From positions 36,530 through 100,529 of the forward strand of contig QKYT01000122.1 in assembly GCA_003550305.1 (NCBI GenBank): DNA of 64,000 nt. The letters are read 5' to 3'. Below are positions 35,740 to 46,445 of the stretch, in pieces (positions within the stretch are counted from its first letter, which is position 1; each line of letters opens with the position of its first letter). This DNA is from Glomus cerebriforme (Eukaryota > Glomeromycota > Glomeromycetes > Glomerales > Glomeraceae). Made by a program: the position numbers and the translations under genes. Below the pieces are notes generated by a model. It did no database searches. It saw only the letters and a program-made list of their open reading frames with translations, and was not told where the DNA came from.

Positions 35740-36486
35740 TAAACTTACCATAGTGTAAAAACTTAGAGTGATATATACAAAAGATGCATTTGCCATACAT
35801 ATTTCTAAGGCTGATGTTATGGCACATGGAACCTAATTAATTATAATTACTTGAATTTATCAAAAGAAAAAAAGAAAAGAAAAGAAAAGAAAATCACCTC
35901 ACATTTTGAAATGTTAAACTTAATTTTCCTCTCTACTTAATTAAATAATATTTTAACTTACCACACGAGTAAAATAAGAATGAACCGAAACAGATTTACC
36001 TTCGGGTCTTTTATAAATAAAAGTACAATAACCATTCATCAAAATCATAGTAATAAAAAAATGCATACCGGTATGCATCGCACTTATAAGTAAAGGTAAA
36101 TTTAAATTAAAATTTTCTTTTCCCATTAAATTCTTATTATAAAACGATAATGCTGTACTAAAAAAATACCAAGCTAATATATAATACATATTTTTGAATA
36201 TATTCTCCCAACTAACATTATTAAATGAGTCACTATCACTTTTTGGTTCTATTTCTGATAAGAAATTTGATATTGGTCGATCTATTGTTATCACAGAATC
36301 ATTTGAAGGTACAGTGGTGGAATTTATACTCAAATTTGAAGGAACTAAAACAGATCCTGTAGCTTTTGTTGAAGGAGAATTTGGTTCACTACCTCCGCTT
36401 CTTCTAGATATCGTTGTTGATGATTGTGAACCATTATTACTACTTTGATTTAAAGGTTGAAGAACAATCCCACTATCGACTTCCAT
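34905..36486 (-). CDS. SLC35/triose-phosphate-transporter-family sugar-nucleotide carrier-like
   Basis: Drug/metabolite-superfamily carrier of the TPT/SLC35 branch, usually in Golgi or ER membranes. Four exons (35962-36486, 35749-35832, 35107-35660, 34905-35025) encode 427 residues. The first ~90 residues are Ser/Asn-rich and cytosolic; about ten membrane spans follow from YYILAWYFFSTALSFYNKNLMG. Family marks include SFYNK near the first span, SALEICMANASFVYITLSFYTMVKSSTPIWVL (the conserved helix and KSS-P-W motif) and a late GISKEVVVISLSVLIYHD stretch. Best resemblance from memory is SLC35C2/fungal YMD8-like carriers, but substrate is unproven. Intron 2 carries a (TAA)n microsatellite at about 35698-35737. 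The gene ends 127 bp from the DHH gene, tail-to-tail. Confidence 0.86.
35697..35738. repeat. (TAA)n microsatellite in intron
   Basis: About 13 uninterrupted TAA/ATA units inside intron 2 of the SLC35-like gene, just next to its 5' splice site. Likely length-variable between nuclei or isolates. Confidence 0.85.
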
Positions 36487-38149
36487 CGTAATATTTTGAT
36501 AAATAGGGTATAGGTTTAATAATAAATCTATAAGCCAACCTTATTATTTTCGAACATATGAAGTCAAGATTAAGTTTATAATCTGCAATTGTTAAAATGT
36601 TTTTTTTTTAAAAAAAAAAAATTCTTATTTAAAATTTATGGTACTATTCCAATTGTATATCTGATATTATAACTCAATATAAGAAGTATTGGTATTAGTA
36701 GTATGAAAAAAAAAAAAAAAAATCGAGATCGTGGCCGTGTAACATGACGCAACGCACAAACCGACAAACGTAGTACGTTATACGGTAAAATCCGGGTAAC
36801 GCGTTAAAATAAACTCCAATGATTTGGATTTTCGCGCTTTCTTTTTTTTCCTTGTCAAAGTATGCACGGCTTTTGTGTACTTAATATAGATGCAGAGGGT
36901 AGACCACAGATTCCTTACTGACTTGCATCTTTTAACCACTAAGGAATTTGAGAAGCGATTATAGGGACAGCCTCAAATACTCAGCCTAATTATTTGTTAT
37001 TGAATTTTGTATTTAAGGTTTAGAGAATTATTTAATTTAAAATCAGAATCAAATTAAGAAGAAATTAAGACGTAATAATAATAATCAACCGGAAATTCGG
37101 AGAAGTATAGAAATTCCTTTAACCACATGACTTAGTCTTGGCGATCACAGAAAGGGTACACACAAAAAACCTATTATTAGTCTTATTAGTCTTTTAATAA
37201 TAATAATAATAAAGCAACTTTAAATTTTTCCAATTTTCATTGTTCACAACTAAACCTGTTTACATTATGTTCATTTGTACAACGAAATAATAATTGTTTC
37301 ATATTATCAGGGAAAAAATTTATTTTTCGTCATCGAGAAAATTTAATTTTATTCTATTACAGGGGGGAGAAAACGAATAAAGTTTTGGCGCAATATATTT
37401 TGTAATTATCAGAATGAAAAAAAAAATTTTTTTCAGTGATCTTCCAGTATTTTATTAGAAAAACCCTTTTTTTTTATGTTATTTTCATTTTACTGTAAAA
37501 ATAGTAATAATGGTTATTTAATCCTATTCTAAAACGGATTCAATTAGTTCAAAGAATGGTTATGATTGTCTAAAAAGTTTTAGTATGTATATTTTTGATT
37601 TTATATTTTACTTTCTAAGTAAAATAAATGTACAGTATGTTCGGTAAGGTTAATTTTTTTTTTTTGTGATTTCCCTTTTTAAGATTTCACCTAAAAAAAA
37701 AAATGTATAAAAAGTATTTCATGTCTATGAATATTAGAAACAAATGATGATTCTCTTTTTCTAAAAAAAAAAAAAAATTTTTTTTTTTTTTTTCTTTATT
37801 TTTATTTTATTTTATATATTTTATTTTATTTTATTTATTAATGAAAATATTATTTTATCATTTCAAATTGATAATCCTTCCCCCTATTTCTTTCGAAAAA
37901 AAATATCGATTGTAAATTATTGTTATCAAACCGTTTTAAAAAGTTTTAAGTTTTGTATAAAAAAAAAATTTTTTATTTTAAAAACTGATTCAGTGATTTT
38001 TTTAAACCAAATTTTTTTTAACCGATTATAAAAAATATTTTCAATTTAAATCGGTTCGAAAAGAAAAAGTTTCTTAAATTTTCGCTCTCAAAAAAAAAAA
38101 CAAATCCTGTGTTGATCACAAGAACGAGAACAAAAATTTATTATAAATA
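36487..38149. other. Long intergenic and divergent promoter region, gene-free
   Basis: 1.66 kb between the start codons of the SLC35-like gene (minus) and the multi-pass membrane protein (plus). A more GC-balanced patch at about 36725-36815 includes TGACGCAA and several CG steps; the rest holds many A or T runs, an A13/T17 block around 37763-37792 and a TTTTATTTTA microrepeat after it. No coding segment is seen. Confidence 0.45.
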
Positions 38150-40055
38150 ATGGAACCACAATATTCAAAACACCTAATATCATTCTTACTGGGTTTAGCA
38201 TCGATGGTAAGTTAAATTAAATCTCAATTCTTAATTAAATTTAAATTCTTTCAATTATCAATTAACCTTTTTTTTTTTATCTTTTCTTTTCCCTTATCTT
38301 TCCCTTATCTTTCTTCTTCTTTCTCTCCTTCCTCTCTCCTCTCTCCTCTCTCCTCTCACTTCTCACTTCTCTCTCACTTCTCTCTCGCTCCTCTTTCACT
38401 CTTCTATCTTCTCTCTCTTCTCTCTCACTTTTCTCTCGCCCGCACTTTCTTCTTCCTCTTTATTCCCTCTTTCTACTCCCACCCAATTTCGCACCAATTT
38501 ATAGGCATATTTTCATAATGTATTTGTATCGATATTTTTGTACAAATCCGGACATCCAAATGTAAATGTATCAAATATGTTAAAAATAATATTTAATTTA
38601 AGTGGAGTATCACGTAGTGTAATAACTTATGTAGCAATAATGGTAATGGCTCAATGTGCATTATTAAGCTATTTAACCGCTTTATCGAATTTTTTTTATA
38701 GATCTTCATTATCAGCTTTTTTATTATGGAGACTTAAACAAATTGAATATTCTACTTGGGATAGATGGATTAGTTCTGGTCTATTTTTTATTAGAACAAT
38801 ATTAAATATTTTAGTTATAAGTATTTTACATCCTACTAAAGAGGATTGTGATACATTTCAACTAAAATCAACATATTTTCAATTAGGTTTTATTGGTTTG
38901 GATCTTTTAATTGATACTTTTGTTACTATACGTTTAGTACAAATATTAAATGATGGTAATCGTAATTCAGCTGAAGTAACTTCTATAATAGGTCATAATA
39001 ATACTTCTACTAGACGTACTACTTTATTTACGGCTGTATTATATTGGAATTTTCTTCGTTTAACTATAGATTTTTTATATAATGGTATAACAATTTTAAC
39101 TTTATTAGAACATAATATTGATAAGATTATTATAGAATCTTTATTATGTTTTGTTACAATTTCTCAATCTTATTTAATTACTGTTGATGCTGAAATTGTT
39201 AAAGTTATTGAAGGAAGGAATATAAATGATTTTAATCAAAATGATTTGGAATGGTTAAATGGTAATGGAAATAACAATGGTAATAATGGTAATAATAATA
39301 ATAATAATAATACTCGTGGTATTCCTACAACAACTATTTCAATCCCTTCTTCAAGAACTCAAGCTGCTGCTAGAAGTGTTTCTTCTATTTATCATAGAAT
39401 ATTACAAAGAACTACTAGTTCAAATAATATTTCAAATCGTTCTAGATTTGCTACAAATACTCATTCATGGTTTACTACTTCTTCTTACCCTACTACTCCT
39501 ACTTCTCCACAACATAATCATTTTTTAAATCCAAATTTAGGTCAAAATAATACTAGACAATTAAAAAGACCAACTGATACTTTAAGACATACTGCTTCTT
39601 ATCAATTAGATAAAGGAAAATTTGTGGTGGTTTCAATGCAACGTTTAACTTTTTTTGAATGGGCTAATATGGTTACTGGTCATAATGATAATATTAATTG
39701 TGGTAAATGTGTGAAATGTTCTACTTTAAATAATAATATTTCATCTCCTAATACTCCTATAATTGAAGAAATTCCTGATATTCCTCCTTTACCTATTCAA
39801 TTACAAGATCAAATACAATTTAATCAACCACATAGACAATTCACTCAACCACAAAGACAACAACCACAAAGACAATTTACTAATCAATATCATCAAAGAC
39901 AAATTAGTCAAGATGATGCTGAAGCTTTATTACCTTCACTTGCTTATATTCCTCAATCTAGACGTGGTAGTAATACTTCTACTATGACTAATTCTACATC
40001 TCAAACAAAAACTAATAATGACAATCCTACTACGGATAATTATAAATTTATATAA
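38150..40055 (+). CDS. Unrecognised multi-pass membrane protein with low-complexity C-tail
   Basis: Two exons (38150-38206, 38505-40055) give 535 residues. I do not recognise the family. Residues 1 to about 225 contain six or seven hydrophobic spans: LISFLLGLASMAYFHNVFV, VITYVAIMVMAQCALLSYL, WISSGLFFIRTILNILVIS, QLGFIGLDLLIDTFVTIRL, LYWNFLRLTIDFLYNGITI and IIIESLLCFVTISQSYLIT. The rest is hydrophilic and low-complexity: an Asn-run near 255-270, Ser/Thr- and Pro-rich parts, a CGKCVKC cysteine pair near residue 400 and a Gln/Pro/His-rich stretch near 440-460. The layout (membrane bundle plus long disordered cytosolic tail) recalls fungal seven-span receptors, but no receptor signature is seen. 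The intron (38207-38504) is almost pure pyrimidine over its last 230 bases. ATG at 38150 is the first that keeps phase. Confidence 0.75.
38270..38490. repeat. Polypyrimidine (CT-rich) tract within intron
   Basis: More than 200 bases of the plus strand are nearly all C and T, with repeated CTCTCCT and CTTCTCTC units, ending just before the 3' splice site at 38504. Far longer than a normal polypyrimidine tract; an expanded simple repeat is the likely origin. Confidence 0.85.
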
Positions 40056-40535
40056 TTATTTTTTCAACCCTTTTTTTTTTTGTTTATATTTGTGTTTTTT
40101 TTTTTTTTTTCCTTTTTGTAAATGATATATATTTGTGTATATTTATAATTTTTATAATTTCAACGGAAAAACATGACTGCTTGAAAAAATGGCCAATATA
40201 TATAGTGCAAAATTTATTATTTGGTCGTCTTCTCGAAAGTCATACATTTTTTCTTTCACCAAGTGTTAATTTAAAATTTTGTATAAAAAAAACATTTTTT
40301 TTTAAAAAAAAAGAAATTTTAATATTCAAAATAAATCATTTTTTTTTTATTATGATAAATATTGAACAAATGATACAACTTTTGACGATTCTCGATAAAA
40401 AAAAAAATGTTTTTTTTTTTTGAAAATAATTATGTATAAAGAAAATTGTTCTCCATAATCTATTCTAAAAGAAAAAAGAATGGAAAAAAAAACTAAAAGA
40501 ATTATAAACCTTCTCCGCGATTTATGGTCCAAATC
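40056..40535. other. Convergent spacer with no gene
   Basis: 480 bp between the 3' ends of the membrane-protein gene and the CAMK-like kinase gene. It holds several T-runs and A-runs of about ten bases and no supported coding or RNA feature. Confidence 0.45.
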
Positions 40536-42228
40536 CTAAATAATAACGCTCTTTAACCAAGCATGATTTTTAATTCCAGCTAAACTAAGACGTTTTTGAG
40601 GATTATTTTGTAAAATTTTTTTAACAAGATCTTTAGCTTCATTACTGATCGTAGATTTTCGACCGGTTTCCTTTTCACTATTTGGAAAAGTAAAATCAGC
40701 TCTAATAATTTTACTAAAAAATTGTCTTCTTAATTGTCCAGGTTCTAAGTTAAAAGGTAAATATCCAACTAATAAAGCGTATAAAATAATTCCTAAGGAC
40801 CATAAATCAGTTTTGCGCCCGTCATAAGGTTTCCCTGATATGAGTTCAGGCGCAGCGTATTCTTCTGATCCACATCGTGTAGTTAAAATAGGTGATGATT
40901 TATCAATAAATTTTGCCAATCCAAAATCCGTTAATTTAATGACCAATGGATTAAATGAATCTATTAAAATATTCTCTAATTTCAAATCACGATGTACAAT
41001 ATTATTCTCATGTAGATATTCTAAAATGTTAACTAATTGAAGAAATATGCGTTTACTTTCTTCTTCATTTGACTCTTCAAAATAGTCATTTACATAATCA
41101 AATAACTCTCCCCCTGGAATATATTCGAGGACGAGACAAAGATGGGTTGAAATTTCAACAGTATCCAAAAGTCTAACAATGTTTGGGTGATCAATATACT
41201 ATAAAAAAGAAATGAAATCGTTAAAAGAGGGCCACAAAAATCGGTTATACATGAATAAAAAATTTTAAATTTAGATAATTTAAATTTACCTTCAAAATTT
41301 CGACTTCCCTCAATACACTAGCCTTTAACCTTTCGCTATCTTCAATTCCCTTCATTGCAATCATTTTAACGGCTACTTTTTTACAACCATTTAAATCTAT
41401 CGATAATTTGACTTCTGAAAAAGCTCCTGCTCCAATTGTTTTTAAGATCGCATAATGACCGATTAATTCCGTATCTTGTGTTAATCCAAATTTCGATAGC
41501 CTTTGTTGCAATGAATGATGTTCAAATATTGGTCCATTATCATCTCCTGTATGATGAGTATGATGATCTTCTTTGTGATCATTTTGTAAATGACCTTCGA
41601 AATGTGAAAGATGATGTGGATAATTTTTAATATCCGCATTTAAACTTGGTGGTGCATGTTTTACATGATGTACAGCAGGAAAGTCATTAACTGAAGTAGC
41701 AGGACTTGGTAATGCAGTCAATGATGCTAATGAATCGTCCGAAGCCACACGTTGATGTTGAGGTCCCTTTTTTAGAAATTCAGAAGAAACCGTTGGTTCT
41801 TGAACAAAATGTGTAGCAATTTTTGGTAAATCTGATGGCAAAAATTTTCTTTCGGTTGATGTTTCTGTAGTATTTCCGTCATCACCATCATGTTGTTGAT
41901 CAAATTGTGATTTTGAGTCCGACAAATTGATATCTGGTGTTGAATCAACTATGGATCTCTGAGGATTAATATGTAAAGCTGGGGCAGAATAAGAATGTTC
42001 GGGAAGTGTATAAGATGATGTAGGCGATGATGATAATGATGTCGGAAAAGAAGTGGTATGAAACATTGGACGTGATTCTCCCTGGGTACTGCTACATGTA
42101 TGTCGTTTTTTAATTTCTATCGACGGTGAAGAATTAAAAATCACCTTATCATAAGATGACCTTGTTCCTTTTTCTGTAACGATATTTTTTGATGAATCGG
42201 ATAAGATTTGTATCGCTTTGACAGACAT
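40536..42228 (-). CDS. Serine/threonine protein kinase, CAMK group
   Basis: Two exons (41290-42228, 40536-41198) encode 533 residues. The first ~255 are disordered: Ser/Thr/Pro-rich with a His-rich patch near residues 205-245. The kinase domain starts at about 258 with HYAILKTIGAGAFSEVKL (glycine loop), VAVKMI (catalytic Lys), HRDLKLEN (catalytic loop), DFGLAKF (metal site) and CGSEEYAAPELISGKPYDGRKTD (activation end and APE), then the C-lobe WSLGIILYALLVGYLPF. All catalytic residues are present, so it should be active. HRDLKLEN and the CGS.EYAAPE segment point to the CAMK/CAMKL group; no calmodulin-binding tail follows, as the protein ends right after the kinase fold. Closest remembered relatives are fungal orphan kinases of the YPL150W type. 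TGACGTAA sites lie upstream. Confidence 0.9.
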
Positions 42229-44086
42229 TATCAGTGATTTTCAATGATTTTCAGTCAATGATTCTTGTTTAAACAAAAATGATATGCCAAGAATTTCAAT
42301 TATCTGTTTTTTTACGTCACTGCGGATACTGAATAATTTTTAACTGTTGAGGTTTCTAGCATAATTGTTTGTTCCAGGGGAAAAATTGTCAAAAAAAAAC
42401 AAAAATAATTTTCAGAAAAAAAAAAAAATATTAAAAGTTTACCTTTTAAGAAATATATATATTATAATATATATATATACACTTTAATAAATAACTTGGA
42501 AAGAATTAAAAAAAAACAAAACAAAAAGAAAAGAATAAATAAATCAAAAAAGTTAATTAATATTTTTTTTTCGTGAGAAAGGATTATAAATATGACACGA
42601 CGAAATGAAACATATATAAAAAGGGTATATATATAAATTGATAGTATATATACCAAAGACAAAGACAGACTGCTTTTGAAATTTCCGAAATATTCGGGAT
42701 TCCTTTTTTTTTTATTTTTTTTTTTTCTTTCTTTTTTTCTTTACACTATTTTTAGAGGAGAGAAATGGTAGCCGCGTAAAAAAAAGTGAATACAAATAAT
42801 GGTACGATGTGTGAGCCTGTGAGGTTTGTGTTTTATAGTGCAAAAGTTTTTCTATTTTTAAAATTAAACTTTCTTGTACCTTTCTATATTAAATAACAAA
42901 ATTGTCCCAATAAAAAAAATACCAGTAATTATTGTAGACAAGAAGGTTTGAAAGATATTTTAAACTGTTATTCTATTTAAAAGTATGCACCTTGAAAGTT
43001 TTAGATTTCTTTTTTACTCCCCTTTAAAATAAAAGCGCAAGCGTAACAATACAAAAGTGAAATATGAAAGTGGACGAACTTTTGTTAAACAAAGAACAAA
43101 AAAATGGGTGTGTGCTTATGAAAAAAAAGGACCCACTAGATTTTTAGAATGCGCAAAGGGGAGCAAAGAAGAAATGGGACAATTTATTTAACTATTGTGA
43201 AAAGGTTATTAATATTTTTTTATAAAGTTCTTTAGCCAAAGATGACAAGTTTTGCATATCCGCATCTGACACATCTTTTTTTATATCTATATCGGATTAT
43301 AATGTTTCGGTGTTTAGTAAGCCACCATTACTTAAATCGTTAAACATTGACCAAATTTCTTATCTTTAAGGTAACAAAAGCTACTGCATCATGTTCACAT
43401 TGAACTGATATGAATTGATATAATATGTACATTTGAAGAGTAAATCATCGAAAGGAACGTTACTATTTTGAAATGATTATTGGTTTTAACTGATTATTAA
43501 TTAATTGTAGAATAAATCCCTATTGGGTAATTTGTATGGCTTGTAAAGCTTGGTGCCCTACCGCAGCAGAAAGGACTAGTTTCTATAACGATATCCTTAC
43601 GTCATCGGATACACAAACGTCATTCACTGGTGGAATGACGGTCTGACAAAAAAAAATAGGCTTATTCGGCGGTCATTGATAATTGGTTTATTCAGTAAGG
43701 CTTATACAAGTTTATTAGGCTCATTGGCGTTACTAACTTGAATGTTATTGTATATGGCCTATGTATAATTTAAATTCCTTTAATTCTAAATTAAATTTGG
43801 CCAATTTGAGAAAGCTAATTTGAAAACTAATTTGTTAGTAATAAAAAGTTCGAATCAAATTTATTTTTAATTATACCATAAATTATATTTATATTATCTG
43901 TTATATTGTCCATTTAATTTAGCAAATTGCTATATTACAACAACATTAATAAAAATTTTTTTTTTTTTTTGAATCTCTAAAATTTTACAAAGTCCTGACA
44001 AAAAAATTAAATAGAGTATATAATGTACAAACTACGCAGTATAAATTATTTTCCTAAAATCTTTTGTTAAAATCGCTCAGAATTAA
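42229..44086. other. Long upstream region of kinase gene, gene-free
   Basis: 1.86 kb between the kinase start and the 3' end of the ANTH gene. It has AT-dinucleotide runs (42450-42480, 42630-42660), T-rich blocks near 42705-42740, and a less AT-rich island at about 43545-43740 with a second TGACGTAA and a small hairpin (GTCATTC to GAATGAC, 43620-43640). No coding exon is seen. Confidence 0.45.
42312..42319 (-). promoter_or_regulatory. CRE/ATF-type site upstream of kinase gene
   Basis: Minus strand reads GTGACGTAA, a perfect TGACGTAA ATF/CREB-type half-conserved octamer, 84 bp upstream of the kinase ATG. A second copy of TGACGTAA lies at 43597-43604. Binding is inferred from the motif only. 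Confidence 0.4.
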
Positions 44087-46205
44087 TTAAAATCCTGTGT
44101 ATGATGGCTGAGAGAATGTTGAGTTTGTTGACTGGAAGCTTGAAGTGGATGAATCCTGAGAATGCATAGATTGTGAAAAAACTGCTAACTGAGTTTGCTG
44201 TGATGGAAACCCTGAAGACATAGATAGACTTCTAAAAGGATTATTATCCAAAGTCGTTGAAGTTGCAGAAGGTGTTATGGAGGATTGTTGAGACAATTGA
44301 GATTGAAAAAGTGCACCAGAGTTCATCGAAGACAATGAATCAAATGGATTTGAAGCATTTGTGGAAGAGGGTAATGACTGGAGAAACGGATTCTGATAAG
44401 GTACAACAGCTTGTGAAATAGGAGTTGGATCTTGCGCATATATCGATGAACGAAATGGATTGGTATCCTGTACTGCAGATATTGGTTGAAATGTCGGTTG
44501 GTTCAAATTTTGTTGCATTATTGAGCTTTGGATTTCTTGATTTTGCATGGCTAAGAAAGGGTTAGTAGCAGTACTGTAACGCAATGAATCCGTTCTTAAA
44601 GAGTTTGTACCCGTATTTTGATAATATTGATTACCGAATATCACAGTATGTTCCTGTTCTATGCTTGCAAAGAAATCAATATAAGGATTTTCTTTTGTTG
44701 AAATTTTCTCATCACTTGAACTAGTTGAAATAGGCAAAGTAGTGGTGGTTGTTACAACTAATTTTTGATAAAAAAAAAATATTATAAAGTTTAAATGAGA
44801 ATCATGAAAATCTACATCTCGATAAAAAAAAATATATACAGTATATTCAAATAAATTTTGTTACTTGTATCATTTTTCGGTTTGTTGTCAGAAGATTTAT
44901 TTTCTAATGGTTTTGTCGAAATTGGTGGTGCTTTTTGTGCTTTTTGAGCTTTGGTCCGTTCTTCTTTTGCAAGCTTATATTGTTGTCTGTTAATTTCAAA
45001 ATCCGGATCGTTGACATAATCTTCTAGAGATATTGTCAATGAAATAGGTGCCTAAGAATATAAATAAAATTACGCGTTAAAAATAATTATTTATTTATTT
45101 ATCGTATATAATAAAAAATACTTGCATGCTTTAAATTAGGAATATCAAATCCTAGACTTTGAACCCTTTTCGCTGCTCCTAAATAATCTACAACTTTTTC
45201 AGTCTGTTTAACAAATTTCTTATAAATTTGTAATGCATCTTTAGCATCAATTTTTGACATTTCAATATATTGATCTAGAACATTAATGACACCTTCATTT
45301 ACAGATTGAAACAGAGCTAATAAGTCTTTAACCAAGAGACGGAAAGCACACAATGTAATTTCATTATTAATCTCATCCAAATAAAACTAAAAAAAAAAAA
45401 ATAATAATGTCATTTCTACATTTCGTTTAAATATAAATAATATTAATACACAACAAACCTTGCAATTCAACAATGTTTCTAATTGACGCTGTAGTATTTT
45501 AACTTCTCTTAAAAGTCCTTTAGCGACAGTAAGTTTTCTCAATCGCCCACCACCCTCCTTATTAACCTTTGTAAAATCGACTTTCAATTCACGATATACG
45601 GCTACTTTCTCCTCAAGATAAATGGCATAAGAATGTATATTTTTATTTTGCTCTGCTCCTATTTTGAAAAATAAAAATAAAAAATAATATATTTAATATG
45701 ATCGTAATAAATATCAAAAAAATTGTTTTTTTTTACAAACCATTCATGGTTGATTTATCTTTAAAGCCTGAAACATTTAGCAAGCCAGGATACCTCACCA
45801 AGTGAGTTAAAACTTTATCGTTGTTACCACGCCTCATTAAAGTGTGAACGACAATGAGGCTTTTGAAAACTACCTATTTTATGATATAGATAGCGTCAAT
45901 AAATGCGTCAATAAATACAGCAAACATACAAAATAATGATCTAAAAAGATGCTAAATCTTACCGTCCATGAGGGCTCTTTTAACCTGCAATCAAGTGACA
46001 TAAACATCGTCTCTAAAGTAACATCCCTATCAGTGGCTGGAATCAACACTTATATATACAATGGAAAGTAAAAACCCAAATTAATCAATTTGTAGAACTT
46101 TAAAAAAGGAAATAGGTTATATATACCATCAAGGTATTTATTCTTTGGAGCCGCCCGTTTTGGCTTTGTTGCTCCTCGAATTGCTTTGTCCATATTAAGA
46201 GACAT
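44087..46205 (-). CDS. AP180/CALM-type ANTH-domain clathrin adaptor
   Basis: Endocytic adaptor: the ANTH domain binds PI(4,5)P2 and the tail recruits clathrin and EH-domain proteins. Seven exons (46127-46205, 45963-46048, 45741-45873, 45459-45658, 45126-45386, 44865-45051, 44087-44757) encode 538 residues. The N-terminus MDKAIRGATKPKRAAPKNKYLD holds the basic lipid-binding K-x9-K-x-K-x-H/Y pattern of AP180/YAP1801; then SWTVVFKSLIVVHTLMRRGN, YAIYLEEKVAVYREL and a second helical half ending SLEDYVNDPDF. The C-terminal ~270 residues are Gln/Ser-rich with repeated NPF motifs (about six: TNPFLAM, TNPFRSS, QNPFLQS, SNPFDSL, NNPFRSL), the EH-domain ligand. Intron 45052-45125 appears to use a GC donor. 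In budding yeast the equivalents are YAP1801/YAP1802. Confidence 0.93.
45052..45125 (-). other. Probable GC-AG intron in ANTH gene
   Basis: The only in-phase junction between the ANTH core exon and the next exon is CAT|GCAAGT ... TTAG|GCACCT. The nearby GT (one codon later) is in phase 1 and would frame-shift the downstream reading. GCAAGT is the standard extended consensus for the minor GC class of U2 introns. Confidence 0.7.
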
Positions 46206-46445
46206 TTGAAAATCTGGTTTTATACAAAAATTTAAGGAAAGACGAAGGTAAAAAAATGAATAATTAAGAATATATTGAAACCGTTGTTTTTTGGTTTGGT
46301 AATATATGCGTCATGCATGTTTATTAAATTTTCCGTAAATTACAATTGCCGTAATACCTTTAGCTGCGGATAGTAAATCGAGATAATCAGTAGTTTTTTT
46401 TTTCAACTTTTTTTATTTTCTTTTGTTTGTTCGGGGAAAAGTAAA
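46206..46445. promoter_or_regulatory. Divergent promoter region, ANTH adaptor / MAK21
   Basis: 240 bp between the start codons of two head-to-head genes. No specific factor site is assigned; there is a T-rich run around 46398-46425 just upstream of the MAK21 ATG. Confidence 0.4.

Noticed and set aside
43540..43740. Less AT-rich island considered as a tRNA or other RNA gene
   Set aside because: No cloverleaf, no A/B box pair; only a 7-bp hairpin.
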